Numbered from the stretch's first letter, positions 11,226 to 23,020 are shown. The stretch is 64,000 bases of DNA from Pyrrhosoma nymphula (GCA_963573305.1 OY754327.1:144252855-144316854), one strand, 5' to 3'. Program-made: numbers and translations. The notes: generated by a model from the sequence alone, not told the origin.

Positions 11226-11884
11226 CCTATGCCAAATGTAACACTTCTGAAAGAGCAAGAGGTATACTAGTGTTTATAAGACGTGATATATCAACCGGAA
11301 TCAAGCCTTGTAATATAATCTCTGCTAATTGCTTATTAATCAATATTATGTGCAAATTTTGTGTATTTGATCTCCTCGTTGTCTACAGGGATCAAAAAAT
11401 TTCTGTTAATCAATTTGTTTTGGAATTTGAATTATTGTTAAGTAGTACATGTCAAAATTTAGTAATTGTCGGTGATATGAATGTTAACTTACTAATATCC
11501 AACAGTGACTCCGAGCAATATACTAATCTCCTGAGTTTATATGGATTGACCAGCTTAGTAAATGAGCCAACCCGAATCACTAAACAAGCAGCCACCTGTT
11601 TAGATCATGTATTCTCCAGGGTCTTCAATTTATACAAGGTAGATCTCCAAGCCAAGGTCATGCATTTAGCTATAACGGCTCACTCTGCAGTCCAACTCAC
11701 TATCTCCAATCGATCTGCACGCGAAGCGGACGAAAGTAAACGATCAAATTGCGTCGAGATAAAGTACTTCTGTCATAGATTATTCAAGGAAATGTTCAGC
11801 AACAATCTTGGAATGCTTTGTGCGAAGAAAAGGACATTTCTAAACCTTTTGCAGTATTCAAAAATAAATTTGAAACATGTCTAA
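11226..11884 (+). pseudogene. LINE-A ORF2 endonuclease, 3' part
   Basis: The frame resumes after the duplicated target GTATTATT. It reads RARGILVFIRRDIS, later NLVIVGDMNVNLL (a catalytic D and N of APE endonucleases) and LTSLVNEPTRITKQAATCLDHVF, the usual S/T-x-LD-H-(I/V)-F end of the domain. The frame breaks near 11,884 and RT-linker sequence follows at 11,941-12,171. Confidence 0.75.
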
Positions 11885-12363
11885 ATTAGTCTGAAATTCG
11901 AAGGGTTAGAAATGAACATGCAGTTAAATTAAAACCCTGGATGACTGATTCCTTGATGAACAAAATTAAATGCAAAAATTATCTATTTAATAAGCTTCGT
12001 CATCACCCATCCAACGAAGGCTTGAGAAACGCGTTCATAAAATTCAGAAACAAATTGCGTGATTGTATCCGTAAAGTGGCGAACTCCTATTATATGGAAC
12101 AATTTGAAAAGGCAAATCGTAATACAAAGAAACAGTGGAATATCTTCAGCGAATTAACGGGAGCAAGGTAGAAAAATATTCAGAAGCATGAACTAATAAT
12201 AGAAAATCAAACCATAACTGACCATTGACGAATTGCTAATGAGTTCAACAAGTATTTCATAAGCATATTTGAGTCAATCAAAACATATCCTAATGTAAAA
12301 AATGATTCACTGATTGGTATCTTATCAAATAATGGATATCATTTCAGCCCTAACTCATTCTTT

Positions 12364-13418
12364 TTGGAACCAGTCACCTCGCCTGAAATATTAAAAATAG
12401 TCAACTCCTCTCAAAAATCCGCCGGGCCATATAGAATAAATGCAGGCTTGTTTAAAGCTATCATAGCAGACATCCTAGACGCACTTTGCTATTTGTTCAA
12501 TCGAAGCTTAGAAAATGGGGAATTCCCTGCATCTTTCAAGAAAGCAATTGTTGTTCCCGTACGCAATAAAGGCGATCTGCGTGATGTACGCAATTACCGG
12601 CCGATTTCTTTGCTCTCAATTTTTTCTAATATACTTGAAAAACTAAAAAAAAGAGACTAGTAAATTTTCTAAATAAAAAGAAATATTTTAGTGAAAAGCA
12701 ATACGGCTTTAGGGTCGGTAAAAGTACGGAGAACGCTCTGGAAAACTTTAACCCAGATTTTTCAGTCTGTTAACAGTAACAAAAAAAATGCGGCTGTATT
12801 TATAGATATCCAAAAAGTATTTGATACAATAAATCATATGGTGGTGTTGGAAGACTGGTAGGAATACGTGGCATTGCTCTGAATTGGTTTCAAAGCTATT
12901 TGACTTCACGCTCTCAGTATGTGAAGGTCTGCAATAGCCAAAGTAGTTCTGAAAATATTTGTTCTGGAGTGCCCCAAGGATCAGTATTGGGTCCTATATT
13001 ATTCTCAATATATATTAATGATCTATGTAGCCTAAATTTAAGAGGTAAATTAACTGCCTTTGCAGATGACCTAGCTTTGACTTATACTGGTCTGAACTGG
13101 GAGGAGGTACAGCAGAACATACAATCTGATGTAAATCAAATCAGCAAATGGTTTGCAACCAACAAACTAAAATTAATTGAGAAAACAAAAGTAATACGTT
13201 TATATATTAGTAATCGTTTCTCCATTGATTTCAAATTTGTGTACCATTCTTCAAAGTGTACTTATACGAGTTGCAGTGACTGTTTTACACTGGAACGAGT
13301 AAAAGAATACAAATACCTAGGTGTAACAATTGATGAACAACTAAAATGGGAGCAACATATTAAAAATGTCGCAAATAGTTTGAGAAATTGTACAATTAAA
13401 CTATTTTATTCGAAATAA
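12364..13418 (+). pseudogene. LINE-A ORF2 reverse transcriptase, broken
   Basis: An N-terminal RT part (12,364-12,660) carries SAGPYRINAGLFKA and FKKAIVVPV...NYRPISLLSIFSNILEK. The motif A region (about 12,795-12,860) is frameshifted. From 12,900 to 13,418 the frame is open again with GVPQGSVLGPILFSIYIND and AFADDLAL. At least two frame breaks separate these parts, so the copy cannot make an active polymerase. Confidence 0.8.
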
Positions 13419-14212
13419 GTGTTCTTTAACTTTTATGTATTTATAAGATATGTTATGATATCTTATAAGATATATTATGCCTTTGTATATTCTAGGGTAA
13501 ATTATGGTATAATTAGCTGGGGTAGTACTTTTAAAAATTAGTTCAAACGCGCAGAAACAGCTATAAAAGCAATAGTTCGTGCTATAGCCAGAGTAGGTCA
13601 TTGTTCACCTTCTTTTCCAATATTCGAAAAACTGCAGATACTCCCTTTAAGGCACTTATACATATACAAGGTGCTAAGACTATTCTACCTTCGTAGAGGA
13701 AATAACCCTAAAGTCTTGGATAAGCCTATTCTTACAATCTGCGGACAATTGTTTCGTATGTTTTGCCCAAACCAAATATAACCCTTTTCAAACGATGCTT
13801 TCTTTATTTGGGGCCAAATATTTTCAATAGCTTGCCACAGAGTATCCAAGTCAGTTCTAGAATCAAAACTTTCCAAATCAGGTGAAACTCTGGCTATTTA
13901 CTAGTGGAAATATGATTAGGGATCTATTATAGACATTGTTTGCTATCAATATCCTTTGTTTTATACTTTTGTGTATTATATTTCTATTCCTTTGGTTTTT
14001 TACTTATGTATATTATTTTTCTGTTACATAGAGTTCCTCTTTCCAACTGGAGACATTTTGTTGTAATAAAAAAATGGTGCTAGTATTACTATAATATTTT
14101 GAAGGTGACCCCACCAACAGGCTAATTCCTTAGGGATCACCTAAAGCTCCAGTCTGTGATTATTGTTATATATTATGTACAACTTGATGGAGGAATAAAT
14201 ATATTGTTATAT

Positions 14213-15832
14213 GGGTCATTCCACCTCAATTCAACAATCGTTTGTCCCTTAGGGTTTCAGATTTTTATAAAAATTGTGTATGGGTACAATATCAACTCAA
14301 ACTGAATATCCTCAAACCGTTTTTTGAAAAAATATTTTGAGCGAATTATGCATATTTTAATTTTTAGCAAAAATCCTAGCCTTAAATCATATTATCACTT
14401 ATATCTCCGCTTGTAATTGTCATACAGCAATGATTAATAGCTCTTATTAAAGCTAAACCTTTATTGAATGACAACATACCAATAAAAATATTTTCTTCCA
14501 TACCCTATTGTTGTTAATTACTAATGTTTAAAAAAGAGTTAATAAACTTTTCTCAAATAATCCATTTCAAAATTGGCCGAAACTTTTTTCCTTAATCTAA
14601 ACATACCCAGCTAATTATCCCAAAAATAAAAATTAGTGGAAATACATATATGCGTTTTTTATTAATATTTAAACATTTACAATTTTCTCTCGCGCGGCCC
14701 GTCGGCTCCTCCATTTGGAATACATGCAGCAGACACGCGATGCAAGCCTAAAAATATCCTAATTGCTCAATGTCGTGGCTATATGAGATAAAAATATATT
14801 ATAAACTACAAATGTAAACAATAATTGTTATTTGTTCTGTTAAATGGATGTTTGCAGAGAAATTTACCATTGAGCCCCACTTTCTCTGCGAGAAAAATTT
14901 TGCTAACTACTCCGACACAATCGATTGAAAACTAACGAGAAGGCAAAATCCTTGTTTTTAAAACAAATGTAAAATTGCTAAGTTAGCATGATTTCCGTTA
15001 ACATATGATGTCGTACCTTGTAGGAATGGGTCCTCTCAGAAATATTTTATTTGAGGATCCTGTTACTCCTGCCTTCAACTACAGCTGAATCCTCATCCCT
15101 TGCTTGGACGAAGAGAGTCTCTTCATTAAAACCACTCCATTTGATTCGGGTATTGCTCCATGAAACTCCCTAATGCCTGGTATACTAACTGCCTGACGAA
15201 ATCTTTTCGCAAGTACATCGGAATATTTTCCAATTTCTTCTTTCTTTGCGTAGCCAAAATCCACTCCTAAAATATGATCTTTTGCCCAGTTAAAGAGTTC
15301 TATTGGTGTACGACTGTACGTATTTGTTTTTCGTATGGAAGCTGAAGACTTGCTCTTCCTGCTAGTCTTTTCAAACTTCCTCCCAGTCCGTCACTTGGCC
15401 CTTTACCATGCGATGTAGCAAAGAAATGCCATTCTGCAGAGACACTGAAATCTTTCCTGTGAAGAGATAAGTACTGAATGTTATACTTGTTTTTATAATG
15501 AGCAGCTGCTCCATCTGAATAATATATTACTTTTTTAAGCTTCGGAACTTTCAATTTCAAGAATTTAAGGAGAAGTTTTTGAGAAAAATGTACAGTTGAT
15601 GTTATATGCTTCAGGCTGTCTGATATGATTACGTAGTTCAATGGGATTACATTATCCTGGACTTTAGGGCGGTAATAGCAAGCATAGGGGTGAACTGTTG
15701 CTTGGTCGTTATTCCAGTGCATACCTTGCACGCTGTCCTGTAAAACGAAAGCGTAATTTCCTGAAAAATCTGCAATGACGAGAACCTGCGCCACTTGGAT
15801 GTTATGCTTAACATTTCTAAGAAATTCAGATT
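14213..15832 (-). mobile_element. DNA-transposon-like element of unassigned family, 5' truncated
   Basis: The minus strand encodes part of a protein found repetitively in insects and other animals. The left edge reads GGGTCATTCCACCTCAATTC, a terminus-like motif common at ends of such repeats, directly after the LINE-A 3' end. The other end runs into a LINE-B fragment at about 15.83 kb with no matching terminus, so the copy is truncated. AT-rich sequence from 14,230 to 15,070 carries no frame. Confidence 0.55.
15079..15830 (-). pseudogene. Transposon-encoded RNase H-like protein fragment
   Basis: The main frame (15,300-15,794, with in-frame sequence upstream to about 15,829) contains VLVIADFSGNYAFVLQD, VQGMHWNNDQATVHP, VIYYSDGAAAHYKNKYN and EWHFFATSHGKGPSDGLGG. 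Acidic residues in ADF(S/A)xNY, YSDG and SDGLGG are spaced as in RNase H-fold (DDE-like) nucleases; that reading is mine. A second frame (15,079-15,264) gives a C-terminal portion after a break. I know this as a widespread uncharacterised protein in insect genomes, almost certainly of mobile-element origin, but cannot give a superfamily name. Confidence 0.6.
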
Positions 15833-15834
15833 GA

Positions 15835-16243
15835 TTTTTAGTAATTTAGAGGATTTTAGATTACTCGGAGCTGATATGGACCATATTGGAGAGCAATATG
15901 ATGCTACGGGAAGAAGAATTGTGGAGAAGTAGGAATGGAGTGCTGTGGAATCTTTAATTTCTGTGAAGCGGTAAAGAAGGCCTAATAGGGACATTGGTTT
16001 ACTTTTTACAGTCTGAATGTGGTCGAAGTAATTTGGTTTTTGGTCGGTTATAACGCCTAGGTCTTTCATAGCTGTCACTCTGCTTAAGGTAGTTGAATTA
16101 ATGGTGTAATTGAATGCCAGGGGTTTTGTTTTCAGAGCAAGAGTCGTGATGCTGAATTTTCCAGGGTTTAGGTTTAATTTCCTTCCATTTCGCTCCTTCA
16201 CGTATGCCATTGCATTCTCTAATAAAGGACATGTGACCTGCAT
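15835..16243 (-). mobile_element. LINE-B fragment: C-terminal reverse transcriptase region
   Basis: The minus-strand frame reads ENAMAYVKERNGRKLNLNPG, then TAMKDLGVITDQKPNYFDHI and LLPVASYCSPIWSISAPSN, the segment just after the RT catalytic core of Jockey/CR1-like LINEs. It is cut off by the unassigned element. SYCSPIWSIS matches TYCSPIWSMS in the copy at about 2.1 kb, so they are the same family. Confidence 0.75.
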
Positions 16244-16259
16244 GTTTCACTAGCTGCAT

Positions 16260-19200
16260 GTAATACCTTTAACCATAGAAATGGGGACTATAATGATCAA
16301 TTTTTCTCGTGACTCAGGTTGGGGACAGTCCACCTGCTTGGAGCGAGAATCTCCCAAGCATCCTTGTCAGCATTGCCGTATTGGAAACTCAACCAGGTTC
16401 ATGCGGTAAGGATATTTATTTTTCTGTTGTGACAAATATTTCTCTGTTTTCTTATTATGTTCTTCTTGTCGAATTTCGATTTTGCTGTAGTCCTGGCGGA
16501 GGTAATTATTACCTCGTCAACCACTACGCCTCATAAAATTATTTTTTGTCAAGCCCTTTAATCCCATTTTAAATGGAAAATCCTAGGATGAACGAAGTGA
16601 GGAGAAGCAGTTTGTCTTGAATAAAGGTGTACGAGAATTTTATCGAAAAGACGGACGAGTTTCAGAAATTTATGGAACAAGACAGCTTGCAGTACCTACT
16701 TTAGTTCCAAATCAAGTTTGACTTTTTTTTAAATCAAGCACTCTTGTATTGCTGTTTCTACAAGTGCTTCAACATCATCCGCACAGAAAATTTTCTTCCT
16801 TCGATATTTAATGAAGAACTTCTAGAGGTTAGGTTCCCGAACGAGTAGGTATGAAATATGGTTAAATTACTATGCTCTGATCCCTTCGTTCAAATTAGGT
16901 GAGGAGGTAACGAGTATAACCAGTATCTAGTGTCTCATCTATTAATGAAATAGATGAGACACTAGATTACGTATAAATCCCGACAGTAAATCGAATTTCT
17001 GCCTGCGGTCGGACGAAGCAGCTTCGCTGGAATAAATTTCTCTTTGCCGACCTGCAAAACACTTTGAGTGTGCCAACCCAAAATTCAACCAGTGGGACCA
17101 AATGCTGAAGACCTCCGCTGCCCTCCGCTTACCCCCCCCCCCCTTCATTGCAGGGAGGTAGGGGGCCTTTCATTAGCAGATTCGGGCCATCTAAGGTTAA
17201 ACCCTGAGCTTGACCCTATCGAAAACCCAGTCTTTTAATTCAAATTATTGCATAGTAGTACGGTTGGCTGAACACGCAGTCTATCCAGAGGGAATTTTAA
17301 AGACTGAAGAAAAGTGTGAGTGGATTATGCGCTTTTTACCGTCAGTCAAATCTGAAATGCGTTTCGCTCTATTTGCATTTTATTTTCATATTATGGTGGA
17401 ATTTTACAGCGTGCAAAGGTCATGGAGTTTTAACATTTTCTTACCGTTTTCTGTAGCTTTACTGTCTGCGTCATCTGGAAAAATTACAAAATATAAAATC
17501 ACAATTGTGAACATATTCTTACATTGACGTGTTTCATTCACGTGATGTGGCAAGTATTTTAAATATATGTATGCCTTGCTAGAATAATATTTTATCTCTC
17601 TTCCGTTTCATTCTTTTTAGGTTTCATGTCACAATTATGTCCGCTGTTGGTCTTGCATTTATTTTTTAGGTAGTTTTCCATTTTCTATTCTTCAGGCTGG
17701 ATTACAGCTACTCATCTATGCTATTTCCTATGTATTTATGGTATTTTCTTCTGCTCTTTTTTCCTCGTAATATTTTCCGTTGTGGCTCTTTGGGCGCTGT
17801 ATTAGGTTTGTTTTGAACTAATGGAGGTTAAATAGGCTACTTTATGTATACGCTACTTTATGCTACGCTACTTTATTGCTGAAATGTTTAAATTTATTTA
17901 ATTATTTTTCTGAAAAAGGTAATGGTAATGATAATAAAAATATAATTGATCAACCTTTAAGATTTCGTGTTACATTTGGGGTGTCTTTTGAAACATTTTT
18001 TTTCAAAATTCGGTGATAGATTACCCCTAGGGTCGTATTGCGACTTAACAGTCTCAAATTCAGAGTGCGTTTTAAATATGCGCGTTTGTTTGCGGAGACA
18101 TATGCTTCCGCAACGTCATTATCATTGTACTTTTGAAGTATGATTAAGGTGTTACTACTTACTATTTACTAAAATAAATAAATTCAGGGCCGTAGAAAAT
18201 GCTGAAACGTTAGCGGGCGATGTTGTAAATCTCCTCGGTTTTTTACAAGCTCTTTGTTATAATCTCTAGGTACTCAATGAGCTCAATGGGGTACTCACTT
18301 ATTCACTATGGTACTTTCTCCATAGAGTGTCTTCTTCTTTACACCATAATAAGATTATAATTTATCTTCTCTATTAAAGAATGTTTACTCAATTCTTTTC
18401 TGAATGAGTTGGCCATTTGACAGCGGCTGATGTCCTCAAAATCCTTGGAGCATGTTACCAGTAAAATCTACAAAAATGATGCAGTCATGCTGGAATTAAG
18501 TATTTTCCTAAATGAGCCTCTGTTCTTTGCATTTCATACCCTGACTGAATTAAATTGCTTTCCTGGTCATTTTCTTACCTGAAAGCTTAACTAAGTTTAT
18601 TCAACCATAACCATAAGAACATTAAATTGCATTATACATTACCATAAGAAGAACTCTCGTCGCCTTTATTTTGACAAATCAGGCTTAGTGGTCTCCGGAA
18701 AGAACGACTTAGGTTATGATGGCATGTAACCTATATAATCGCCCTTTTGTAATTGATCGAAGTGTGTATCACTTTCTGAAAAACAAAACCTTCATTAAGA
18801 ATAAGTGTCATACAATTACTTAGTGATCTTTCTCTCATGAAGGGCTCCTAGGAATATAGGACTAAATTTTCAATTTGGAATGCTTTGGATAGTGGAATTA
18901 GAGTTAATGAATGAAACCGAAAGGCGTTTTTCAAAGGCAATCACTTTCGAACGCCAAAACAACCAACTTCTGTCATCATACAGGGCTAAATTGATTTGAT
19001 TGATCAATTAAAACGTTTTTATTTGAGAGGAAAAGTGTTTGGCATGTGCGATTTTCACTTGAAAATTATCAAAATGGTATGAAATAAATTTTGTTGGATT
19101 TTCTGATTTCTTGTTTTAATAATTGTCTTTTTTCGTGAAACAGCTTCGCCTTCGTCTTATTTCTTAAATAAGTTACTGAATTTTGTTTTTTTTTAATCAT

Positions 19201-19750
19201 AGAGTAGAATTTAAGAGAATCAGTGTCGGATATTAAGCGCGAGGAATTCGAAACTGCTTTTCGATTTAGCTAATTCCAAGTTTCACAGGACAGCATCATT
19301 TGCATTCCCAACTTTTTTACAGTTAAAAACTCCTATCCATACGCCATTATATATTCTCAGTTCTAGAAAGAATCTTCTTGTGAGAAAATTATTGAATTAT
19401 TATTCAATAGTAGCCAAAATGAATTATTATTTTGATAAAATTTCCTGATGGCATTCATAAGTACAGTACGCGTTTAATGTGCATTTGAAAAAAATCAAGC
19501 GTTCCATTTTTTCTATGGGATGACGTTAGTAATTGTCTGGTTTAGAAGAGGCCTTCAAATAAAGCCTTACTTCTTAGAAAGTGGAGAGTGGCTTAGCCTT
19601 TATTGCATTTTGAAGATTGAATGCAGAAGTAACTCCAAGATCTTGGCCATCTGATACGAAATGCAGGACATCACTTAGCATGGGACGTGAATAGCGGCGG
19701 GCGGTCTAATTAAGCTTCCAGCCATAAGTTTGTAGAATTTCCTGCCCAGG
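16260..19750. other. Unannotated non-coding interval
   Basis: AT-rich sequence with a short C tract near 17,135 and the hairpin at 16.93 kb. Frames such as 16,309-16,536 and 17,210-17,527 lack domains, and I see no splice-linked exon series. Confidence 0.5.
16926..16966. repeat. Perfect 18-bp hairpin with 5-nt loop
   Basis: TCTAGTGTCTCATCTATT (16,926-16,943) is followed after AATGA by its exact reverse complement (16,949-16,966). The stem is too short for a typical insect microRNA precursor, and no longer pairing is obvious outside it. Confidence 0.9.
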
Positions 19751-19919
19751 TGAGCACAAAGGAGAGAGAGAGATCGTAACACATTTTAAAACAACTCTGA
19801 ATTGAAAAATTAAGAGAATACATCTACTGGCGTTAGACGTTTTATGGTTTCAAAACGGATATGTTTGGATATCTTTATCCGCTTACATGAGTTGTCAGCT
19901 CGAGAGCGCTATAAAACCA

Positions 19920-20230
19920 CCGGAAGGGGAGTGGAATTATGGAGAGGGACTCACGAAAAGGTAGAGGTGAGTCGGAGATGTGTCGCCGAGATAATTGTGT
20001 GTGTGGAGGAGGAGATGGGAGGAAGTGGGGCGGCTGGGGGGGTTGAAGAGGGGTTTGGGAGAGCGCTGAAGGGAGAAGGGGAGGAGGAAGAAATGGAGTA
20101 GGGTGCGATAGCGGTCGGAGACGGGGACGGCGCTGCGGGCAAGGGTGGGGTGGAAAGGGGGAAAGTCGTGTTAGGAGGGCAGAGCGTAAGGAGAGGAGAG
20201 ACAACGAGACGGGAAGATTTGAGAGGAAGC
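19920..20230. promoter_or_regulatory. Purine-rich (GA/GGAG) island
   Basis: The plus strand is dominated by G and A, with GAGG, GGAGG and GAGAG repeats, and a GAGAGAGAG run lies just upstream near 19,765. Open frames through it on both strands are low complexity. It may bind GAGA-type factors; it may equally be simple low-complexity sequence. Confidence 0.25.
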
Positions 20231-20624
20231 CAGGATGAAGGGTTTCATTGAAAGAAAGCGAGAAAGGAATAGATATTTAGTGCGGCGGAAAATAATATTC
20301 AACCTTAATATAGCTGTTAGCAAATTGAAGATAATTCAGTATTCTTTAGCTCTGTTTCTTGGTGAATTTTTGACAAGTTCATTTTTTTTCTTAACAGTCT
20401 GGTTGTGAGCATTCGATCTCTGTCTTAGAGAATTTTATGTTAGCCAGCATTGTTTTATTGAAAGTTGTCCTGTTAAACGAGCATTACGGGATGGTGGATT
20501 ACGAGGACAGGCAGATGTAGAAGGTAACGGGAATGCACGACAAGTTCGAAAAGGCTCGCGCGTCGTAATCATTTATTTTTGATCATCCTGAAAACAGCCT
20601 GTAGGTTCTTGTACATCAGGTTAA

Positions 20625-20717
20625 CTTAACAGAAGGTGAAAATTCTCCCCGGGCGGGACTCGAACCCGCGACCTTCGGGTTAGCAGGCGACGTTACCCCG
20701 CCGCCACCGAGGCCGGC
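20625..20717 (-). mobile_element. SINE-2 copy, tRNA-like head (partial)
   Basis: The minus strand reads GCCGGCCTCGGTGGCGGCGG, then CCTGCTAACCCGAAGGTCGC and the B box GGTTCGAGTCCC. It matches the full-length copy at 43,975. The 3' part is degenerate or missing. Confidence 0.75.
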
Positions 20718-20789
20718 GCCTCGGTGAGCGTATGTCATCACAAGAAGGGAGACTTGGGGAGAGAGCGAGAGGCTGGGAAAGAAGGTTGA

Positions 20790-21602
20790 GGAAGAGAAAG
20801 AGAACTGACCGACGGCTGACGTGATTTCTTTGGTCTCAGAAAACTTTCGGTGTTTCCATTGAGATGATTGGCTTTGGTTTCCGGTTCGGACCCTCTAACC
20901 TGCGTTTCATAACATGTAATGATAGCCTGAAGGCACGGTGTCATCATTGCTTGCTCTCTCAAGAGGATTTTGGCTGGCTTCTTCGGGACTTCGGGATTAG
21001 TCGGGACTAATCATAAAATCGCCGAACGTGAAAGTGCATGTACAAAAACAGCGTGGAAATGTGGAAAACAGGAACATGTGGAAATCACTGGGTGCGACGT
21101 CGAGGCTGTACGGAGGATGCCCGATCACTTTCCACCCAAACTTCGAGATCAGTTCCTGCGTCTGATTAGCCGTATGCGGTCGCGCGTTGTCGTGATGAAA
21201 TGAGACCCCCTTCGTCAGCATTCCTGAATGTTTATTCTTGATGGCGCGCCGAAGCTTTTGTAGTGTGTGGCAGTATCTTTCCTTATTGATAGTGGTTCCC
21301 CGGGGCATGAAATCCACCAACAATAATCCTCACCCTGAAGAAACACCTAGGAGGGATGAAGATCGCGTCGGACGACGAGGTGCAAGAGGAGGTCAACGCC
21401 TTCGCAACGCGGACGGAAGCTGGTATGACGACGGTGTTCAAAAGTTCATCATGCGGATGAGGAAAATCATCGAGCGCCAAGGTGACTACATCGAAAATAG
21501 CTGAAGCCATGACCTTTCCAACGATGTATCCAACAATGTAAATAAATGTCATTTTCTATGACAAAAAAAATTGGAGACCTTACCTTTAAGTCTGCCCTCG
21601 TA
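20790..21602. mobile_element. Scrambled mariner transposon relic
   Basis: Three transposase pieces occur in a non-colinear order. On the minus strand at about 20,810-20,930 is the middle block (VRGSEPETK, RPKKSRQPSV). On the minus strand at about 21,070-21,325 is the next block (VDFMPRGTTINKERYCHTL, HHDNARPHTA, PPYSLDVAPSDFHMF). On the plus strand at 21,331-21,504 is the C-terminal block (LKKHLGGMKIASDDEVQEEV, then after a frameshift WYDDGVQKF...GDYIENS). A terminus ending ...TCTGCCCTCGTA lies at 21,568-21,602. Catalytic D residues of the HHDNARPH and PSDFH blocks are visible. The natural order would be middle, then catalytic, then C-terminal on one strand. Confidence 0.85.
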
Positions 21603-21721
21603 TAAATAGGTCATTCGTGAGTCTTTTTTCAAAACATTCCCACCAATGGCGCGACGCTACAACGACTGATATTGGATTATTTTAACTAGTCCTGGAATTT
21701 TTTGAACAAGTAATAATGGGG

Positions 21722-22435
21722 GCTTGGGTTTTTGTAGTAGCTGAAGTACTGGCTTCCCATCTGGAGGGCCCGGGTTCGAATCAGTGGCAGTTATTTTTCT
21801 GTGGGATATCGATCTCTACTTGGGCGATGTGTGGAGAGCACTTAAAGTTCTGGGGCGTTTTTTTTGTAATCTCACTTAAGTGAGAATAGGATGAGAAGAG
21901 AATACGTCATAAAATGTGGAAAATTACGTCATTTTTCATAGTTCAACTCCGCCACCCAGGCGGCGTGACCATCTTCGGCTCTCAAGAGGTGAACTGCCGG
22001 TCTATTTATTTGATTCATCCGCTCTTTCGACTCTTGATCCATGTCTTTCGACTCATGATCCGTTTCATTTGGCTCCGCAATTCATTAGTTCCATCTCACC
22101 TGCCGTTTTTAACGTGAAATGGGGCCACCATCGGGCCATGGCCGCTCGTGAGCTGATCATTAGGAGAGCCAAACGGATCTCCCGCCTTCCCGCAAAGAGT
22201 CATTAGAAAGGTGAGATTACAAAATAACCTCCCTGTACTCCGTCCGTCGGGTGGGACGTAAGCCTGTGGTTCCCTTAGCTCCTTTCGTTAAGAGCAGTCT
22301 AATGCCGACGCCGGGTTTCTCTCGTCTTCCTCCTTTCCCCAATTTTTTCTTTCTTTTCCTACGAGCCTACCCACCTGTCCTCAAAGACGCAAATTACCTC
22401 ATTTGTCGGTCGCCTCCTCTAAAAACCAGCCAGCC
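21722..22435 (+). mobile_element. SINE-1 copy b, split by a MITE
   Basis: The head has a box A-like TAGCTGAAGTACTGG and a B box GGTTCGAATC. The body TGTGGAGAGCACTTAAAG lies before the insert, and TTTCGTTAAGAGCAGTC, GACGCCGGGTTTCTCT and TTTGTCGGTCGCCTCCTC after it. Colinearity with copies a and c on both sides of 21,857-22,228 shows that the middle is an insertion. Confidence 0.7.
21857..22228. mobile_element. MITE-like insertion in SINE-1 copy b
   Basis: Inverted termini TTTTGTAATCTCAC (21,862-21,875) and GTGAGATTACAAAA (22,211-22,224) are perfect over 14 bp and extend imperfectly to about 20 bp. The interior has a twice-repeated TCTTTCGACTC(T/A)TGATCC motif (about 22,024-22,070) and no convincing protein. 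I could not define a target-site duplication. Confidence 0.65.
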
Positions 22436-23020
22436 GTAGTTGATAAAATGAACCTTGCCTTCCGTGTACATCAGTTCTTAGAGTATGTTAAAGGGCCTTG
22501 CACAGTAGGAATTCTGTTGATTTTCGCTTTCGTTGGCGGTGATCTGGATTGCATACATAGACTCTCAACTTCAACGTTGATACCACATTATCTGTCCAGT
22601 TACTTTTAAAATCAAATCGTCATAGTTACAGTAAAAACAAATATTTTGCAAAACTATACAAAAGTTCAGCAATTTGAGGAGGCGGCAAAATAATCGTCGA
22701 TTGAATATCCCGGATATGTAGGAGACACCAGTGACCGAAAAATAATGTAGCTCTTATACGTATTTTGGAAATATCAATTGAAAACATTGTAAGTGGATTT
22801 CCTTTAGGCTTATGAAGAGACCTTTGTTGGCCTTGATTGTTTTCCTCTCCTTTGCTGTCCGAGGCCACCCAGGCTTCATATTCATGTCCTCTAACTCTTT
22901 ATTTTTTATTTCAAGTAATTTGGTTGATAGCCTTATCATTGCAAAATTCTAAGCGTATTTTAGGCTTAACCTTGCAAATTTTGTTTATCCCATGGATATC
23001 TAATGCCTTATATTACCTCT

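Larger units (their letters stand above)
7070..14212 (+). mobile_element. LINE-A: PHD-finger/APE-endonuclease/RT non-LTR retrotransposon, decayed, split by a hAT element
   Basis: ORF1 relics run from about 7,080 to 7,960. A PHD-finger remnant (HWIKK, then RWRCRDC) is followed by a coiled-coil-like region and an ORF1 core (VEIYGVP, IQIKFTRR, RGGKILIRK). ORF2 starts near 7,976 with an APE-type endonuclease (NIRSARCK, IALTEIW). The frame stops at the hAT insertion and resumes at 11,226, running to NLVIVGDMN. The reverse transcriptase covers about 12,360-13,420, with a motif A relic at FIDIQKVFDTINH, GVPQGSVLGPILFSIYIND, the catalytic FADD near 13,060 and EYKYLGVTID. C-terminal sequence continues to about 13,700 and an AT-rich 3' end to about 14,210. 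Frameshifts and stops lie in both ORFs. The architecture fits the CR1/Jockey assemblage; I cannot name the clade. Confidence 0.85.

Noticed and set aside
16926..16966. MicroRNA precursor
   Set aside because: The stem is only 18 bp with a 5-nt loop, and flanks do not extend the pairing; known Hox-cluster microRNAs such as mir-10 or mir-993 were not recognised in the window.
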